A stretch of 64,000 bases of DNA from Toxoplasma gondii ME49 (Eukaryota > Apicomplexa > Conoidasida > Eucoccidiorida > Sarcocystidae), in contig NC_031472.1 of NCBI RefSeq assembly GCF_000006565.2, forward strand, positions 2,818,493-2,882,492. Direction: 5' to 3'. This document shows, in pieces, positions 1-12,638 of the stretch. Within the stretch, counting starts at the first letter, position 1, and every line of letters begins with the position of its first letter. The notes beneath the pieces are model-generated. The model saw only the letters and a program-made list of their open reading frames with translations. It did not search any database and had not been told where the DNA came from. The translations under genes were made by a program, and so were the position numbers.

Positions 1-29
1 ATACTTCTGCTTGCCGTTCTTCTGTGCAG

Positions 30-1479
30 ATGCGAGACTCCCGAGCTTCAACGACAACCGCTGGAGAATGTCTGCCTGCAACTCAAGGTGAGAGGATCCC
101 AATACGAAAGGGAGGCGAAAAACATACACAGGGGAGGAGAGGAGAACGAAGGAGAGGAGACAGAGTCGGCGAAGACAGATGGCGAACATAAGCCGCAAAA
201 TAAGGACGAAGTGAAACGACAGGAAGAAAGAAATAAAAGCGCGTTCAGCGACTCTGACGGCGACACGGAGCGGAGGAAAGGAACGACGCCAGGAGGCCGA
301 GGTGGAACGAGAAGATGAAGATAAAACATGATTGAATCGATGATTGTGTGTTTTCTGATTCTTTTATACTTTTTTGCGGTTTCCCTCGTTCTCCTCTCTG
401 TCTCGCAAAGGCGATTTTCCCGCAGGTTCCACTGCAGCAGATCCTCGCGGAATGCATCGAGCCTCCGTCTCAGGCGAGCATTGTCTCAGCAATAAAGTAA
501 ATCGAGAAGGGTTCTTGTATGGCTTGTCTCTTTTCTCATGTCTTCTCTTATATCTTCTTCTGTCTCTTCTTCGCTCTCGCCTTCGCTTTCTCTCTCTCTT
601 TCTGGCTTCACCTGTCTCTTTCCCCATTGGTCTCTTTCGTCGTTTTCTCACTGTCATTTTCTCTCTCTCTTCAGTTGCCGCTTCAACCGTGTCTCTTTTC
701 CTCTTCACTTCTCTTTCCATCTGGGTGTCTCACTCGCCTGCTTCCTGCTCTGGTCCCCGAGCCTCGCTTTCACCTTTTTCTCTGTCTCCTCTTCTTCTCT
801 TTCTCTCTATCTGTCTGCTCTACCTTCTTCCCCCATTCTCCTTCTCGCCTTCCACTCTCTGCCTGTCCGTCTCTCTCTGCTGTGTCTCCTCTCCTCTCTG
901 TTCCCTTGTTCAGGAACTTGGAGTGTCTGGGGGCGTTGCAGCGTTCGCGGTCTGCAGACGAGTGCGACGGTGTCAGAGGCAAGAGCAGAGAGCAGGTAGA
1001 AAGGCGGACGCACGAGCGAGAGCGGCTGACGAACCTTGGTCGAGTTCTCTCGCTGTTCCCAGTGGACCTTGCGTTTGCGCGCATGTTGATTTACTCGGCT
1101 GCTCTCTCCTGCCTCGAAGAAATGACCGCTCTCTGTGCCCTCCTCGCCGTCGAAAGCTCCCTGTACGTTTCCCACCTCATCAACCCCAACGCGTTGGCAA
1201 ACAGACGAAAGGTACGAGTCCAGGCGAAGCATACGAAAACATGAAAGTCGCTGGCGACGCGAAAAGTGAAATGCGATGCAACAACACGGTTGTTTCGCAA
1301 CACAAAAGACGCATCCTTATGCTTAACTTCTCACAATTGCAAATGTGCACGCATTCACATCTATTCACATATATACAGATGTATATACAGATATATACAT
1401 GTATATGTATGTACATACATGCATACCTGTATGTATATACATGCATATACTTAAATGCGTTTGCATATACATTAACATG

Positions 1480-1514
<35 letters not shown>

Positions 1515-4332
1515 ATGAGAGTTTATGCATGTGTGTGGACGTTCTTGAGCAAGCTTGTTTAGAGACGTCCTTATCTTTTTTAAGTGAGAGTTTGGAGAAG
1601 GTGATTTCGTTTTTACCTCCGACATCACATCCCGTAAGGCTGCCTGTGTGGCGTGCCTTGCCTTGACTGGCTTGGGGCCGCTTGCGTTTGTGCAGGCTGT
1701 CTGGAGTGCTTCTTCGCATGTGAAAAGTCGCATACATCTAAAGGTCGTTGTTTTTCTATGTTCTCCATTTTCCTTTCTTCCTGCTCTCTTTTGTTTCCTT
1801 CGCCTCCCTCTAGGGTGTCTTACTCTTTGTCAAGAGGAAATTTCTTTCCGCTGCTTCAGGTGTGCATATTGCCGCTTCGCTTGCGACTTTGCCCTGTCAG
1901 TCTGTGTTTCTTTGTTCCTTCCAGAGTAGTGTTTAAGTTTTCGTCAGATGGGATTCGGCTTTTAGACTTCCTGCTTCGGTCTCTCACGGTGCGTTTCCGC
2001 GCTCTCTTTCTTGGACGTTTGTTGCTTTTTCAGTATTTTTCAAAAAGCCAGTCCGACTTCATCACGAATCTCCGGATCTTCTTCACCTGGCGACTGGCAC
2101 AGAGAAAAGGACGAAAAGCGGAAGACCAGTTTTGTCAGAAATTCGGAGTCAACCCTCAGAGCATGCGCAACGCAGAGGAGCTGAGGAAACGCTTTTCGCG
2201 AGTTGTTGAAGACGTAGGCCTCAGAGACCTCGCCCTCGACCAGGAACCATCCCAGGGTACGATCGTGGAAAAGAATCGAACTGCAAGCAACACAGAAAAA
2301 ACACAAAAAACCCGCTTGCCCATGTGGAGACACATGCACGTGCAAATATATACTCATATATATATATATATATAAGCGTGTGAAGAAATATAAATGTGTA
2401 TGTGTTTCTTGTGCCTATGCGTACTTGTATTTTGCTTAGGGTGTGTGTGGGTCTGCATGCAACCAGTGTGGCTGTTGAGATGCGTCAGAAGAAGTCATCT
2501 ACCAGCCGATGCTTGTGTTGACTGGAAACGAAAGTTGCGAGAACTTTGTGTTTCTTGAGGCCTTGTCTCCTTTTGGATTTTGATTTCTGTGTTTTTCCGA
2601 TTGTTTCGGAGTCTGTATTTCTGTTTCTGCTTTATCCTGTCCTGTTTCGGCGAGTGCTCTCCTTTGTCTGTTTTTTGACGTCTGGACCATGCCCTCAGCT
2701 CGTTCCCCTGTGCGTTCCACTCTCTCCCTCCGTTCTCTTTCCTCGAAGCTCTTTTCTCTCTCTCTGTGTTCTTCGCCGTCAGTTCGTTCCGTAACCGGCG
2801 GCCACCAAATGTTTTTTTTTCTTGGAAAACAAAGAAATTGTTTACGGTTGCTGCAGCTTCTCTGGTGTTCCTTCCGTCGTGTGCCGCCCTCCTGATTTCC
2901 CCATGCTTCATGGGTGTCGCTCTTCTTCTCTCCGTTTCTTCCTACGCTTTATTTCCTTCTCCGCTCTGCACCTCCTCTCTCTGTGTGTCTTCTTCCTGTT
3001 TCTCCCCCATCCCTCGACCTCTCCTTCCCGCTGTTCGCCTCGCCTGTTGTACGTTTTTCATGCCCTACTCGGCTTGCCTCCATCTGCTGTTCGCGCTGCG
3101 CTTGTCGCTCGCAGGTTCGGAGAGAGAGGCGTCAGCCGCGTTCGACCTCGCGGGGGGCGCGGCAGAGGATGCGTACGAAGACGCAATTGACAAGCGCATT
3201 TGCACGACGCTTCTGGAGCAAGAAACGCTCGCCTTGTCGCTGCAGACCGAGCCATCTTCAGCGGAGGATGCCCCAGAAAGTCGCTCGCTCGAGACCAAGC
3301 TGAGGGAGACAAAGGGAAGCGCAGAAGACAGGACAAGCCGAAGCATTGTCTGGCGCCTGAAAGCCTGCATCGTCGCTGGTCTGTACCCACAGGTTGCTGT
3401 CGTCCGCGCGCCTCGGAAACGCTTCGTGGTACGGCTCAAACCACTGGAGAGAAACGCGGGAGGAGAGGCGGAGACAGAGATAGAAAGAAAGAGCCAGAGG
3501 AAAGGAAGAAAGGACAGGCACACACGGACTGATGGAAGGAGGCAACGAGAAACATGAATGCAGTCGAGGCAAGGGATGGCCGGTGGAGAAAAGAAAACGA
3601 AAGAAAAAGAGGAACGAGATTACGAGGAGAGGCAGAAGAGAAAGACCTGATGGAGAGCGAGGTGCGAGGACGAGCGAGGGAAGAGGGAGCAAACGCGAGA
3701 GGAGAAAGACAGGCAAAAGAGGAGAGAAAGAACTGGGAGAGCGGGGAAACAGTTGGAAAACAAAGACGCTGTCCTTTTTTTCGCTCTAGCGGCTTGTCAC
3801 TTCCTCGTGTCGACTGCCGCTTGCATTTGCGCAGCATGTCGCGTCGGGCACCGTGGAGAAGCCGCCCGAGCCTTGGGAGATCAAATATTTCACTCGCGTA
3901 GAAGAAGAAACAGAAGGCGGGACCCCCAGCTCAGCCTCGGAAGCTCAGCAAAACCTGCTCCAGCGGTGAGAAGAGCCAAGACAGGAAACGCCACCCTCTG
4001 CAAGTTTCTCCTTTCCTCGCAGTCAAAGAGACTCACCGAGAACAACCTCCGGTTCTTCCGCATGCAGCGAGATCCAGCCAGATAGGCTGGAGTTCTGTTC
4101 CCCCACACATATCCGCATATATGTGCATGCATTTATATTTATACATCTGCAGGAACCTAGGCATTCTGTGGGTTGTCCATTTGTGAGGCTGCTTGCCTTG
4201 CTGTGCTGCCTTATCTCCGCGTACGCTTTTCGTCTATCGCCACCCTCAGGTGCACTACAAAGGGCGGTGCAGTTTCACATAGTTCAAGGTTCACGTGTAG
4301 TTTCAAGTACATATACATGCATATATATATAC

Positions 4333-4363
<31 letters not shown>

Positions 4364-5623
4364 TGTATACATGTATACATGTATACATATTTCTGTCAAT
4401 ATATGAAGATATATGTGTTTCAGTGCTATATGCATACGTAGTTTCGAGTGCATTTTCGCGTATGCGTGCATCTGCGCTTGCATATGTGAACCATTTGGAT
4501 ATGGGTGAGGTGACTCACGTGGAAGTTAGCACAGATGAGTCTCGTCGGTTGCGGCAGTTGATTTTCTCTGGCGTGTGCCTTCCCTTTCGAATTTTTTCTT
4601 TGCCGCTGTTTGTGTCTCCGCCGATGGGTCTTTGTCTCTTCCAGAGACGGCCTCTTTTCTTTTCAAGACGATTGCGTTTTCGAGAGACTCTTTGGTTTTG
4701 TTTGTTGATCCTTCCCTTTCAGAGTTTTTATCCACCCCTCAAGCATCAACTTCGGCACCAACCGCCTGGAGACGCAGTGGGTGGCTTTCCTCGAGAAAGT
4801 GCATTCGTCGAAACCATTCATAAAAGACGTTTCAACTGTCTCGGTCTTCGCTCTCCTTCTTCTTTCTTGTGAGTCGCGTTTCGCCGTGGATGCTTCGGCC
4901 TGTTCCTTCGTCTTCCCCCCTTTCTATCCCGTTTTCGGGATGCCAGTCAGCGTAGAAAAGCGATTCGTCGGGTCCGTTGTGTTTTTCTCCGTCTCTCTTC
5001 AGGCGTATCTCCCTTTCTCTCGGTCATCTCGTTTTTCTCTCTCTCTCTCTCGCTGGCTTCTTCGTTCCTTCCCGTTGTGGTCCTCTTCGTTTCTCCTCCT
5101 TCCGCGCTGTCCCTCCTTCTGTTTTTCCTTCCTGTTTTTGTGTTACCTGCGTTCACCTGGTCCACTTAAGAGCGATGTGTTTGATAGATCTTTGCTTCAC
5201 GGAACGAATCGTTTTCCCTGTTCTCTCTTTGGTTTTTTAGGTTGCGAGATAGAGGTGATGGGGGAGCAGGGACTCCTGCGTCTGGACGGCTGGATCGAGC
5301 TGCGGTGCCCTGGCCTCATTGGGAGTTTCATTCGAACGCTGAAGAGTGTCTTTGCTCTGCTTCTGGACGATTTCTTCGCTCGCGCTTTGACGCGAGACTC
5401 TCTCGCACGCAGCCGCAGTGTCGGAGGACGCGGCGAACAACGTAAACAGTCGTCCGCGTCGGTCTCTGTCTCCCTCTCTTCTTCTTCTGCTTCTCTTTCT
5501 TCGGCGGCTTCGTTCTCGTCTCCCCACGCAGGATTGTTCGAGGGCGAAGAAGGGGAGAAGCTGCGGAGAGAGTTATCTTGCGTCGTCAAAACGCTTGTGG
5601 AGTTCGAGGGACACAAACTCTAG
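30..5623 (+). CDS. DEAH/RHA-type RNA helicase, C-terminal half (5' end outside window)
   Basis: This is an ATP-dependent RNA helicase of the DHX57/DHX36/DHX29 subgroup, cut off by the window edge. Eight exons join in phase: 30-87, 426-496, 914-1211, 2034-2256, 3115-3428, 3835-3965, 4723-4868 and 5241-5623, giving the last 540 residues. In order one sees TPELQRQPLENVCLQLK (end of RecA2, as in 'RTPLEELCLQIK'), the winged-helix motif LTNLGRVLSLFPVD, the HA2 block CLEEMTALCALLAVESS, the ratchet segment SDFITNLRIFFTWR, ACIVAGLYPQVA (compare 'ICAGLYPNVA'), FIHPSSINF and FIKDVSTVSVFALLL of the OB-fold, and RLDGWIELRCPG near the end. The motor lobes with Walker A and the DEAH box lie upstream and cannot be checked. 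A Ser-rich insert precedes the C terminus, which is usual for this lineage. The stop is TAG at 5621-5623. The cellular role (translation or RNA remodelling) is inferred from the family only. Confidence 0.93.
1362..1516. repeat. TA-rich microsatellite in helicase intron 3
   Basis: Mixed ACATAC/ATGTAT repeats run into a pure (TA)n tract around 1479-1502. It lies in the intron between exons ending at 1211 and starting at 2034. A similar tract occupies about 4312-4400 in a later intron of the same gene. Confidence 0.85.
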
Positions 5624-6708
5624 CGAAGGTTTGGGGTGTATGGGGTGGGGGAGAGAACAAGGACAGGCCAAATAGGCGAGACGAAAAAGCGAGCAGGAGG
5701 AGCAGGGAACAAGGCGGGACGAAAGTCACTGAGCGGCGCCACCGGCGGAAAGTTAAAGGTGGAAACGCCGACTGGAAAAAGCAGAGACTCGGAAGCCTTC
5801 CCAGACGGCGTCGCGCCGCCCCCAGAAGAAACAGAGAAAGCGAAACGAGAAGGGCGAGAGTAGAAAGAAGAAAGAGACGAAGAAGAAGAAACAGAGAAAG
5901 CGAAACGAGAAGGGCGAGAGTAGAAAGAAGAAAGAGACGAAGAAGAACACGAGATAGAGAAGCAGAGATGATGGACAAAAGGTCGAGACGAGACAAGAAA
6001 AAATAGAAGACGAGAGGATTGAGGAAAGAGAAGTCGACGAAGAGGAAGATGGAGAGCTACGAAGAGGGACGAAACGAAGATCCAAAAGGTTGTTGAGAGC
6101 CTATACATGTTTGGGAGAACAGGACATTGTGAAGGGTGAGCTGCGAGAGGCAGGACTCGCCACGAAGGTGCGACCGATTCAGAGGGGGGCAGGGCATGCA
6201 TGTCTAGAGTATCGGCATTCTGACGAATGCGATTTTCAGGCGTTTTGCGTTTTTTGTCTTCTGGGACGCTTAGCACATGCCAGGGAACAAGACCAGCGCC
6301 CACTGAAAAAAAGAAATCCGCAAAAACATGAGTTGTGTCACCGTCTGCTAAGGCAGCGTTGTGAGAAGAAGCAGAGTGAGACACAGGCGCACAGTTGGTA
6401 GCAGAGAGTGCAAGCGGCGCGCCTGTGTCAAGAGCCTCAGCGCTCCATGTCGCCTTCGCATATCGAACCGTTTTGGAGGCGAGAGCAGCGCATGACTTCA
6501 CAGGCAGCTCCACACCTTCTCGGGAAGAGACCTGTGAAGCGGTGAATGCGCCTTCGGAAGAAGAGACTCCCATTAGAACTGTGACGAAAGCTTTCCAGTG
6601 CCGCAAAACCGAGAGGTCCGACTCTTCGCCGAGCGTCTGTCTAAAACGTCTCTTAATAGACTTATCTCTCAATGTGAAGGTCGAGCTTACCCCACACTCA
6701 GACCCCAA
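5620..6708 (-). CDS. Uncertain single-exon ORF, hypothetical protein
   Basis: A 362-codon open frame runs on the minus strand from an ATG at 6708 to a stop at 5620, overlapping the last bases of the helicase gene on the other strand. It has no domain that I recognise. The C-terminal third is Ser/Phe/Arg-rich and contains SSLSSFYSRPSRFAFSVS twice in a row, produced by a 60-bp tandem repeat that keeps the frame. The N-terminal part has mixed, protein-like composition. Length alone makes chance unlikely but not excluded, since open antisense frames are common in this DNA. It could equally be the 3' UTR of the helicase gene. Confidence 0.25.
   Translation of the reverse strand: MGSECGVSSTFTLRDKSIKRRFRQTLGEESDLSVLRHWKAFVTVLMGVSSSEGAFTASQVSSREGVELPVKSCAALASKTVRYAKATWSAEALDTGAPLALSATNCAPVSHSASSHNAALADGDTTHVFADFFFSVGAGLVPWHVLSVPEDKKRKTPENRIRQNADTLDMHALPPSESVAPSWRVLPLAAHPSQCPVLPNMYRLSTTFWIFVSSLFVALHLPLRRLLFPQSSRLLFFLVSSRPFVHHLCFSISCSSSSLSSFYSRPSRFAFSVSSSSSLSSFYSRPSRFAFSVSSGGGATPSGKASESLLFPVGVSTFNFPPVAPLSDFRPALFPAPPARFFVSPIWPVLVLSPTPYTPNLR
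5821..5940. repeat. 60-bp tandem duplication
   Basis: Positions 5821-5880 and 5881-5940 are nearly identical; only the first few bases differ. The unit is purine-rich on the plus strand. Its length is a multiple of three, so the minus-strand open frame survives with a duplicated 20-residue block. Confidence 0.95.
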
Positions 6709-8085
6709 GCACGCTGCTGCAGTACCCCAGGCGGTACGAAGTCACAAGGTACTTGATCCATTCAAATATATTGGAGAGGTACATAAATATACAGATATAT
6801 ATATATATATATTGTATTTCTAGAGATTGGATACTTTTGTATATATTTATACGCTCTATTTTATAGGCAAAAGTGTGGGTATATGCCATATTTCTTTAAA
6901 TATAATATGTATATATATATATATATATATATATGCCAAGTGAATCTGTGGGTAAAGGAAGCTTTTCATCCAATATTATGCTGCTTTTCGTTAAGAACTG
7001 CTGAGGAAAATGACCCCTCGGGTGTTCAGAGCTCCAGGGGTGCGTGACAGAACCAAGTCTCTGCAACAGTCTCTCCTTTTAGGTCTCCAGGGAGGAGACT
7101 CCGGCAGCATCCTTCGCCAGAACCAATCAGAGAAAACAAAGTCTCGGACTTCTGGACGGAGGCACACAGAGTAGATGTAGAGAAACCCGCTTGCGTTTCG
7201 AGCAGAACGGCCCAGCCTTCATCACCGCACTTGTTAAGCTACGGCAGCTTCTCTTCAGCGTCGAGGAGAACCTCGAAGTGCATTCTCTGGATTCTTCCGA
7301 GAAGAGAGGAAGATCATTTCGCCCTCCTGCAGGTGACGCAAAAAGGCGAGACAGAAACAATCATAAAGACGCGTCCGGGAACTGGTACACCAGACTCATA
7401 TATCAATGCCATTTATATATATATATATATGTTTATATATGAAAAAAATATAAATATATATGTATATATATGTATCTATGCCATATCTGTATTTGAATAG
7501 AGGGTATCTGTCTACACATAGGCATATATATATATATATATATATATATTATCTATATATATGAGAATTAAGTGTAGAGTGCATGCGCTCTTTGTTCTGT
7601 TCATGGTTGCCTCTGAGTGTGGATCTTTTCTCCTCTCTTCCCTTTTTTCTCGTTTCTTCTCTCTTCACGCAACTGCCGCAACGAAGGGCGCAAGTGGACT
7701 GCAGGGAATGGAAGAGACTTGAACTGAGAAAGAAACCGTTGTTCCTTTTCTGCTCATCCGTTTTTCTTTTCTCTCCAGTGTCTCCATCATTTGTCTCTCT
7801 TTTCTTCCGTCGGCTTTTAGCGTTCTCTGCACACTGCGTGACAAAGTTGCACTGGAGAAAGCGGGCCTTCTTTTCGCAAGGCCGAGCGGGGAGAAGGGCG
7901 TTTCCTCCTTTTCTTCTTTGCCGCTTAGTTCTCTGTTGCTTCTCCCTCGTTTTTCTCTCCCTTTTTCTGCTCTTTCTTCCACCCTCACAATTGCATCTTC
8001 TTCGGTGCTGTCTCTTCTGCAAGAAGAGTCTTCGATCTGCAAAGCCAAACGCGCACAAGGGAGAGAGTGCACTCACTTCTCAGTC

Positions 8086-8155
8086 GCGTCTTCTCTTTCG
8101 CGTCTTCTCTTTCGCGTCTTCTCTTTCGCGTCTTCTCTTTCGCGTCTTCTCTTTC
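8086..8155. repeat. 14-bp minisatellite, five copies
   Basis: The unit GCGTCTTCTCTTTC repeats five times head to tail without a mismatch that I can see. It sits in the C/T-rich region about 0.9 kb upstream of the Tra2-like start codon, followed at about 8275-8345 by a looser CTCTCTCCCTC repeat. Confidence 0.9.
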
Positions 8156-9062
8156 GCTTCTCTTCTTCTTCTGTTCCTCTTCTTTTTCTTTCTCTTCTTT
8201 CCCCGTTTTCTTTCTGCTTGCGTGTCTTGATTCTTCTCTATCCTTTTTCTCCTTCTTTCGTCTCTCTTCTCCCTCGCCTCCTTTCTCTCCCTCCTCTCTC
8301 TCCCTCCTCTCTCTTCCTCCTCTCTCTCCCTCCTCTCTCTTCCTCATTTTCTGTTTCTCTTCCCGCATGTTTCTGTTTCTCTCTTCCCCCTTTTTCTCTC
8401 TTTCGTTCCTCTTCTCTCCCGCCCCTCCTGTTACTGTCTCCTCTCCTGTGTTTCCTCTCGCGTTTTCCTCGGTTCTTCGCGACTGTTCTTTGCCTCACTA
8501 TTGAAACTTTTCTGTGGCTTCTCGCCAGCCAAGTCACTTCGCTTCTCGGCTGTCTGGATAGTCGCGACTTCTTGCAGGCTGGGTGTCTGCTTTTTCGCGT
8601 TTTCCCCCGCCTTATCGATTTTCATCTTTTCTCCCGTCGCAGTCTTCCGGTCTGCCGCCGTCGCGGCAACTGTCTCCTCCATCAGACACGCGTCTCCCTC
8701 AAATCTCAGTCCACTGGCTCAGCCGTTCTTCTCTCCTCGCTCTCTCCCTGCGTTGAAGAGAGTCTTATCTCCTGTCTCCCCAGAAGAGCTTTACGCCTTC
8801 TCTGCACCCCCCGACTCGTCCAGACGAAAGTAGCCGGAGAGGAGAACAAGGAACGCAGTCGTTCTCTCTCTTGTCTTCTCTGCCGTTTCGGATCGCCTCT
8901 GTCTCTGTCGCCTCCCGTCTCTGCCGCTTCTGCTTCGCTCCTGCCTCGTTTTTCCTGCTCTCCAGAGAGAAGCGGCTCCACAGACTGACGCAGAGCCGCA
9001 GAGCGCGCTCGCCACCCGTTTTAAGAGTTTCTTCATTTTTTTACATCTTTTCGCAGAAGAGA

Positions 9063-10044
9063 ATGGACGGACCAATGGAGGCGCAGGCGCGGGGCCTCAG
9101 TGGCGAGAGCAGAGCTGAAGAGCTGAAGGAGCAGCCGGAGAGTTTTGAGGGAGGCGATGGCGGCGAAGGAGTCGAAGGAGCAAGTAAGAACTTGGGCCTT
9201 CGTGTCTTCCGATGCTCTTTCAGTCTAGACACAAGTGAAGTTCGTTTATCAAGAAAAGAATGCACTGCAGAACGTCTGCGGGTCCCCAGATAAAACGCAG
9301 GAGCCCAAATAGACCACCGCGAACGAATAGAAGACAACGCTTCTCAAACCTCTCGCGAGAGAGCATGGGAGACCAGAGGCAGATGCCTAGCTCTGACATC
9401 TTTTTCTTGTTGGGCTGCGACTTCCTAAAAAGCCTCTCTATGCAGGCTTGCGCATTTCCTCTGCGTATTTTCGTGTCTGCTTTTTCCCCCTTCTTCTCCT
9501 TCTTCCCCTTTCTCCCGCCTCTTCTCGTCCTCTCGTCTGGTCTTCCTCTCTTCTCGAACTTCTCTCTTCTCTTCCTTTCCACGCGCTGTGTGGGCAGAGT
9601 TCCACCTGCGATTGATGCGCCTGGGTGTTCACGGGTCTCGTCTGTCGTCGACGTTCCTCATGTCGCCACTCGCGGGTGAAGAGCTCTTTTCTTTCTTTCC
9701 TGCACTTGGAAACTCCCGGCGCCAGGCCTCGTCTCTTCACTGCGAGATTTCTTCGCCTCGGCGCGCTCTTTCTGACGGCGCGTCACACCCCGCGTTGTCC
9801 GTGTCTCCTCTCTGCTCTGCAGCCAACACACTGTACGTCTCCAATCTCCCGACCCGCATGTCCGTCGCTGAAATTCGGCGTATATTCGAAGAAGTCGCAG
9901 ATGTCCAGGACTGCCGAATCGTCAGCAACCCCGTCACCCGGTGAGCCTTTCTCTCCATTGCTTTCATCCCACCGTCTCTCCCCTTCTCCAGCTGTCTCTC
10001 GTCTGCGGCATAGGCATGCGTGCAGGAATATCAGCGTGTCTCTC

Positions 10045-10081
<37 letters not shown>

Positions 10082-10322
10082 TATTTATATATATATATGA
10101 AATTATGTATATATATATATATGAATGTATATGAATATATATATATATATATATACAGATAGATAGACCTTCCTATCTAAATGCATGTGTCTGTGTGTAT
10201 AGATATACGTGTGTGTGTGTGTGTGTACCAGTCTTTATACACGTATGCATTTGTATATATGCGTATCTATATATATGTGTATGCGTATATGTATACAGTC
10301 GTGTGTGTTCAGCTATATTATT

Positions 10323-10354
<32 letters not shown>

Positions 10355-11912
10355 CGTATGTATGTATATATTGGTATATTGGTGGACAAGTATGGTTTCT
10401 GGCCACATGCATTTTCAGTGTGTTTTTGATTTCTTCAGCGAGTCTCGCGGATTCGCCTTTGTGTCGTTGCGAGATGCATCGAAGCTGCAGGCGGTCATCG
10501 ACCGTCTGGACGGTAACGTCTTTCCTGGAGACTCGACGAGGCCTCTGAGAATCGAGAGAGCGAAACGCAACCAGCCTCATCAACCGACCCCGGGATACTA
10601 CAAAGGCCCCCCAGGTTTGCCTCCTCACATTTGTTGGAAACATGCGCAGCGTCTTCTTCAACTCGTGTCTCTTCTCCTCTGCAACTTGTGCTCTTTCGTC
10701 TTTGCGCAGCCTCGTCGTCTCTGTCCGTTCCTTCGCACTCGGAGTTCTCTCTCTTTCTTCGTCTCGTTTCCGCATCGTTTGTTCTCCTTTGCGTTCCACT
10801 CTTCTTCCCTCCTTCCTTTTTTTTTCTTTTGGTATTTTCTTGTGTCGTCTCCGTGAGTCCGCGCGCCGTCTTGGCCTCTCAGTCCGAACGCGTTTCGCAT
10901 AGCAGTCTGCTCTCTTTGTCAGTGTTTTCCTTCTTCTCCTTTCACTCTTTCCTCTTTCCTGTCCTGCTTCCTTCCAGTCTCTTCCTTCCAGTCTGCCTTT
11001 TTTCTCCTTCCAGCCAAACCGCTTCTTGGCGGCTCGCTTCGCCGCTGCCCGATGTCTTTCCTTCCCAGTCGTCCTTTCACTTCTCGTCTGTGGATCCTCC
11101 TGGCCTCCTTCATCCGTTTTTCCTCTCTCGTTTTTCTTTTAGGTGCGAGTGTGAAGTACGACAAGTTGGGTCGTCTGCGTCCAGGCTTTCTGCCTTACTA
11201 CGCTGTGGCGCCAGGCTCGTCGCGCGAGTTTCCTCGAACGACGCGCAGCTTCTTCTCTGGAGAGAACGGCCGAGCCTCTGTAGGTCGCTCTCCGGAGAGT
11301 CTGCGATGCATGCAGAAGAGTTCTGCGTGGATGCCGCCGCTCTACGGCTTCCCGCCTCGAGAGAGCTCCTACGCGGCTTGTTTGCCGGGACCTCACGATT
11401 TCTTCCAGCCAAACCCAAGGGACGCATGCAGAGCTCGACGCTGGAGCAGAGAAGACTTCCTCGGATTCTTCGATGCCTTGCCGCCCTACGTCGATCCCCG
11501 AGTCGCTGCCTACGAAGACGACCGACGCGGACGAGACCGTGCGAGAAGGCCGAGGTCCGGGAGCGAGGAGCAATGGCGAGAGCGAAGAGACCGAGGGTCG
11601 AGAAGAATGGAGAGAGACCGCGACCTCTACGCCGATCGACGAGGCGGTGGAGGAGCCTTCTACGACCTGCGAGTCGACGAAGGGTGAGGAGAGACTCAGG
11701 GAAACGACTCGCACTCAGACGTCGAAAAGGACGGACAAAAGAGAAGAAACAGCGAGAGACGCAAAGAGGCAGAGCACAGGCCATATATGCGGTTTGTATA
11801 TGTCTGTCTGCGTATCGCTGTATAGGAGTCTGGATACCTACATGTACATATATACATATATATACATGTATATATATACATATATATATATATATATACA
11901 TATATATACATG

Positions 11913-11955
<43 letters not shown>

Positions 11956-12638
11956 ATATGTATATATTTACGTATAGGTGCATACCTATGTTTTTTTTTT
12001 TGCGGCTGGGGTTGGCCCGAGGTGATTTTTGATTTTTTTCTTCCCGTTGGAGTTCCGTGCTCTGGCAACTGGTGCGTATCTGACGTCGATGTAGTCGGCC
12101 GCTGTGAATCTATTTTCAATTTCTGACAGACCGTCGCGGCGCGGCTACGGCGACTGCATGCCCGGACATTCTCCAGGCTTCGAGGGCGGTGGCGGCCGAG
12201 ACCGAGAGCGGAGAATGCGCGACAAGTCACGATCGTGAGTCTTGCTTGATGGCGATTCGGTCTTGTCTCTCTTGTCACCTCCTTCTTCTCTTTTTATCGT
12301 TGTTTTCTTATCTCTCCCTGACCTCTTTTTTCTCGTCTCTTTCGCTTGCTATCTCTCCCGTAATGCGAGAACGAGACCTGCATGCCTTTCGTTTGAATTT
12401 CCCCGTTCTTTGTCTGTCTCTTCCACTGGGGCTTCCTTTAGAGGGATGCGTGCAGCGTCTGCACCGCCTTTGTTGCATGCGCAGTTGCACTGGCAACTGG
12501 AATCACCGTTTTCCGTGGATTCTTTGTCTTGTCTTTCTGTCTCTCCCTTTTCTTCGCAGACGAGACCGAGGGGGTCGCCGAGCAAAGTGGCGGTCAGTCT
12601 CGTCGTCCCCGCGTCGGCGATATGCGTCGCGAAGATGA
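9063..12638 (+). CDS. Tra2-like SR splicing regulator (single RRM, RS tail)
   Basis: This is a predicted nuclear RNA-binding splicing factor of 379 residues. Six exons join in phase: 9063-9183, 9823-9940, 10439-10614, 11143-11683, 12130-12234 and 12560-12638. The RRM spans about residues 42-118, with RNP2 LYVSNL (44-49) and RNP1 RGFAFVSL (83-90) split by an intron. It is followed by [10 protein letters not shown], which matches the 'HTPTPGIYMG' linker typical of Transformer-2 proteins. A long middle part (140-318) is rich in Pro, Arg and aromatic residues. The C terminus is Gly/Arg/Ser-rich and ends [10 protein letters not shown], like an RS domain. The start MDGPMEAQ is the ATG nearest the RRM; the frame is open further upstream but lies in pyrimidine-rich, UTR-like DNA. 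Other RRM/SR proteins are possible, but the linker favours Tra2. Target RNAs are not predictable from sequence. Confidence 0.9.
10044..10156. repeat. TA microsatellite in Tra2-like intron 2
   Basis: Interrupted (TA)n with ATTTATAT units lies between exons ending at 9940 and starting at 10439. A second TA tract follows at about 10323-10345, after a short TG-rich stretch at 10210-10226. Confidence 0.85.
11845..11972. repeat. TA microsatellite in Tra2-like intron 4
   Basis: Alternating ATACATATATAT and (TA)n blocks fill much of the intron 11684-12129. Confidence 0.85.

Larger units (their letters stand above)
5624..9062. other. Spacer between helicase and Tra2-like genes
   Basis: It holds the helicase 3' UTR, a 60-bp tandem repeat, the uncertain minus-strand frame above, TA-rich tracts (6787-6812, 6904-6934, 7414-7432, 7526-7563), and from about 7,600 a long C/T-rich stretch on the plus strand with a 14-bp minisatellite. 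The pyrimidine-rich part before 9,063 is probably the 5' UTR and promoter of the Tra2-like gene. No exon with conserved motifs was found. Confidence 0.6.
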
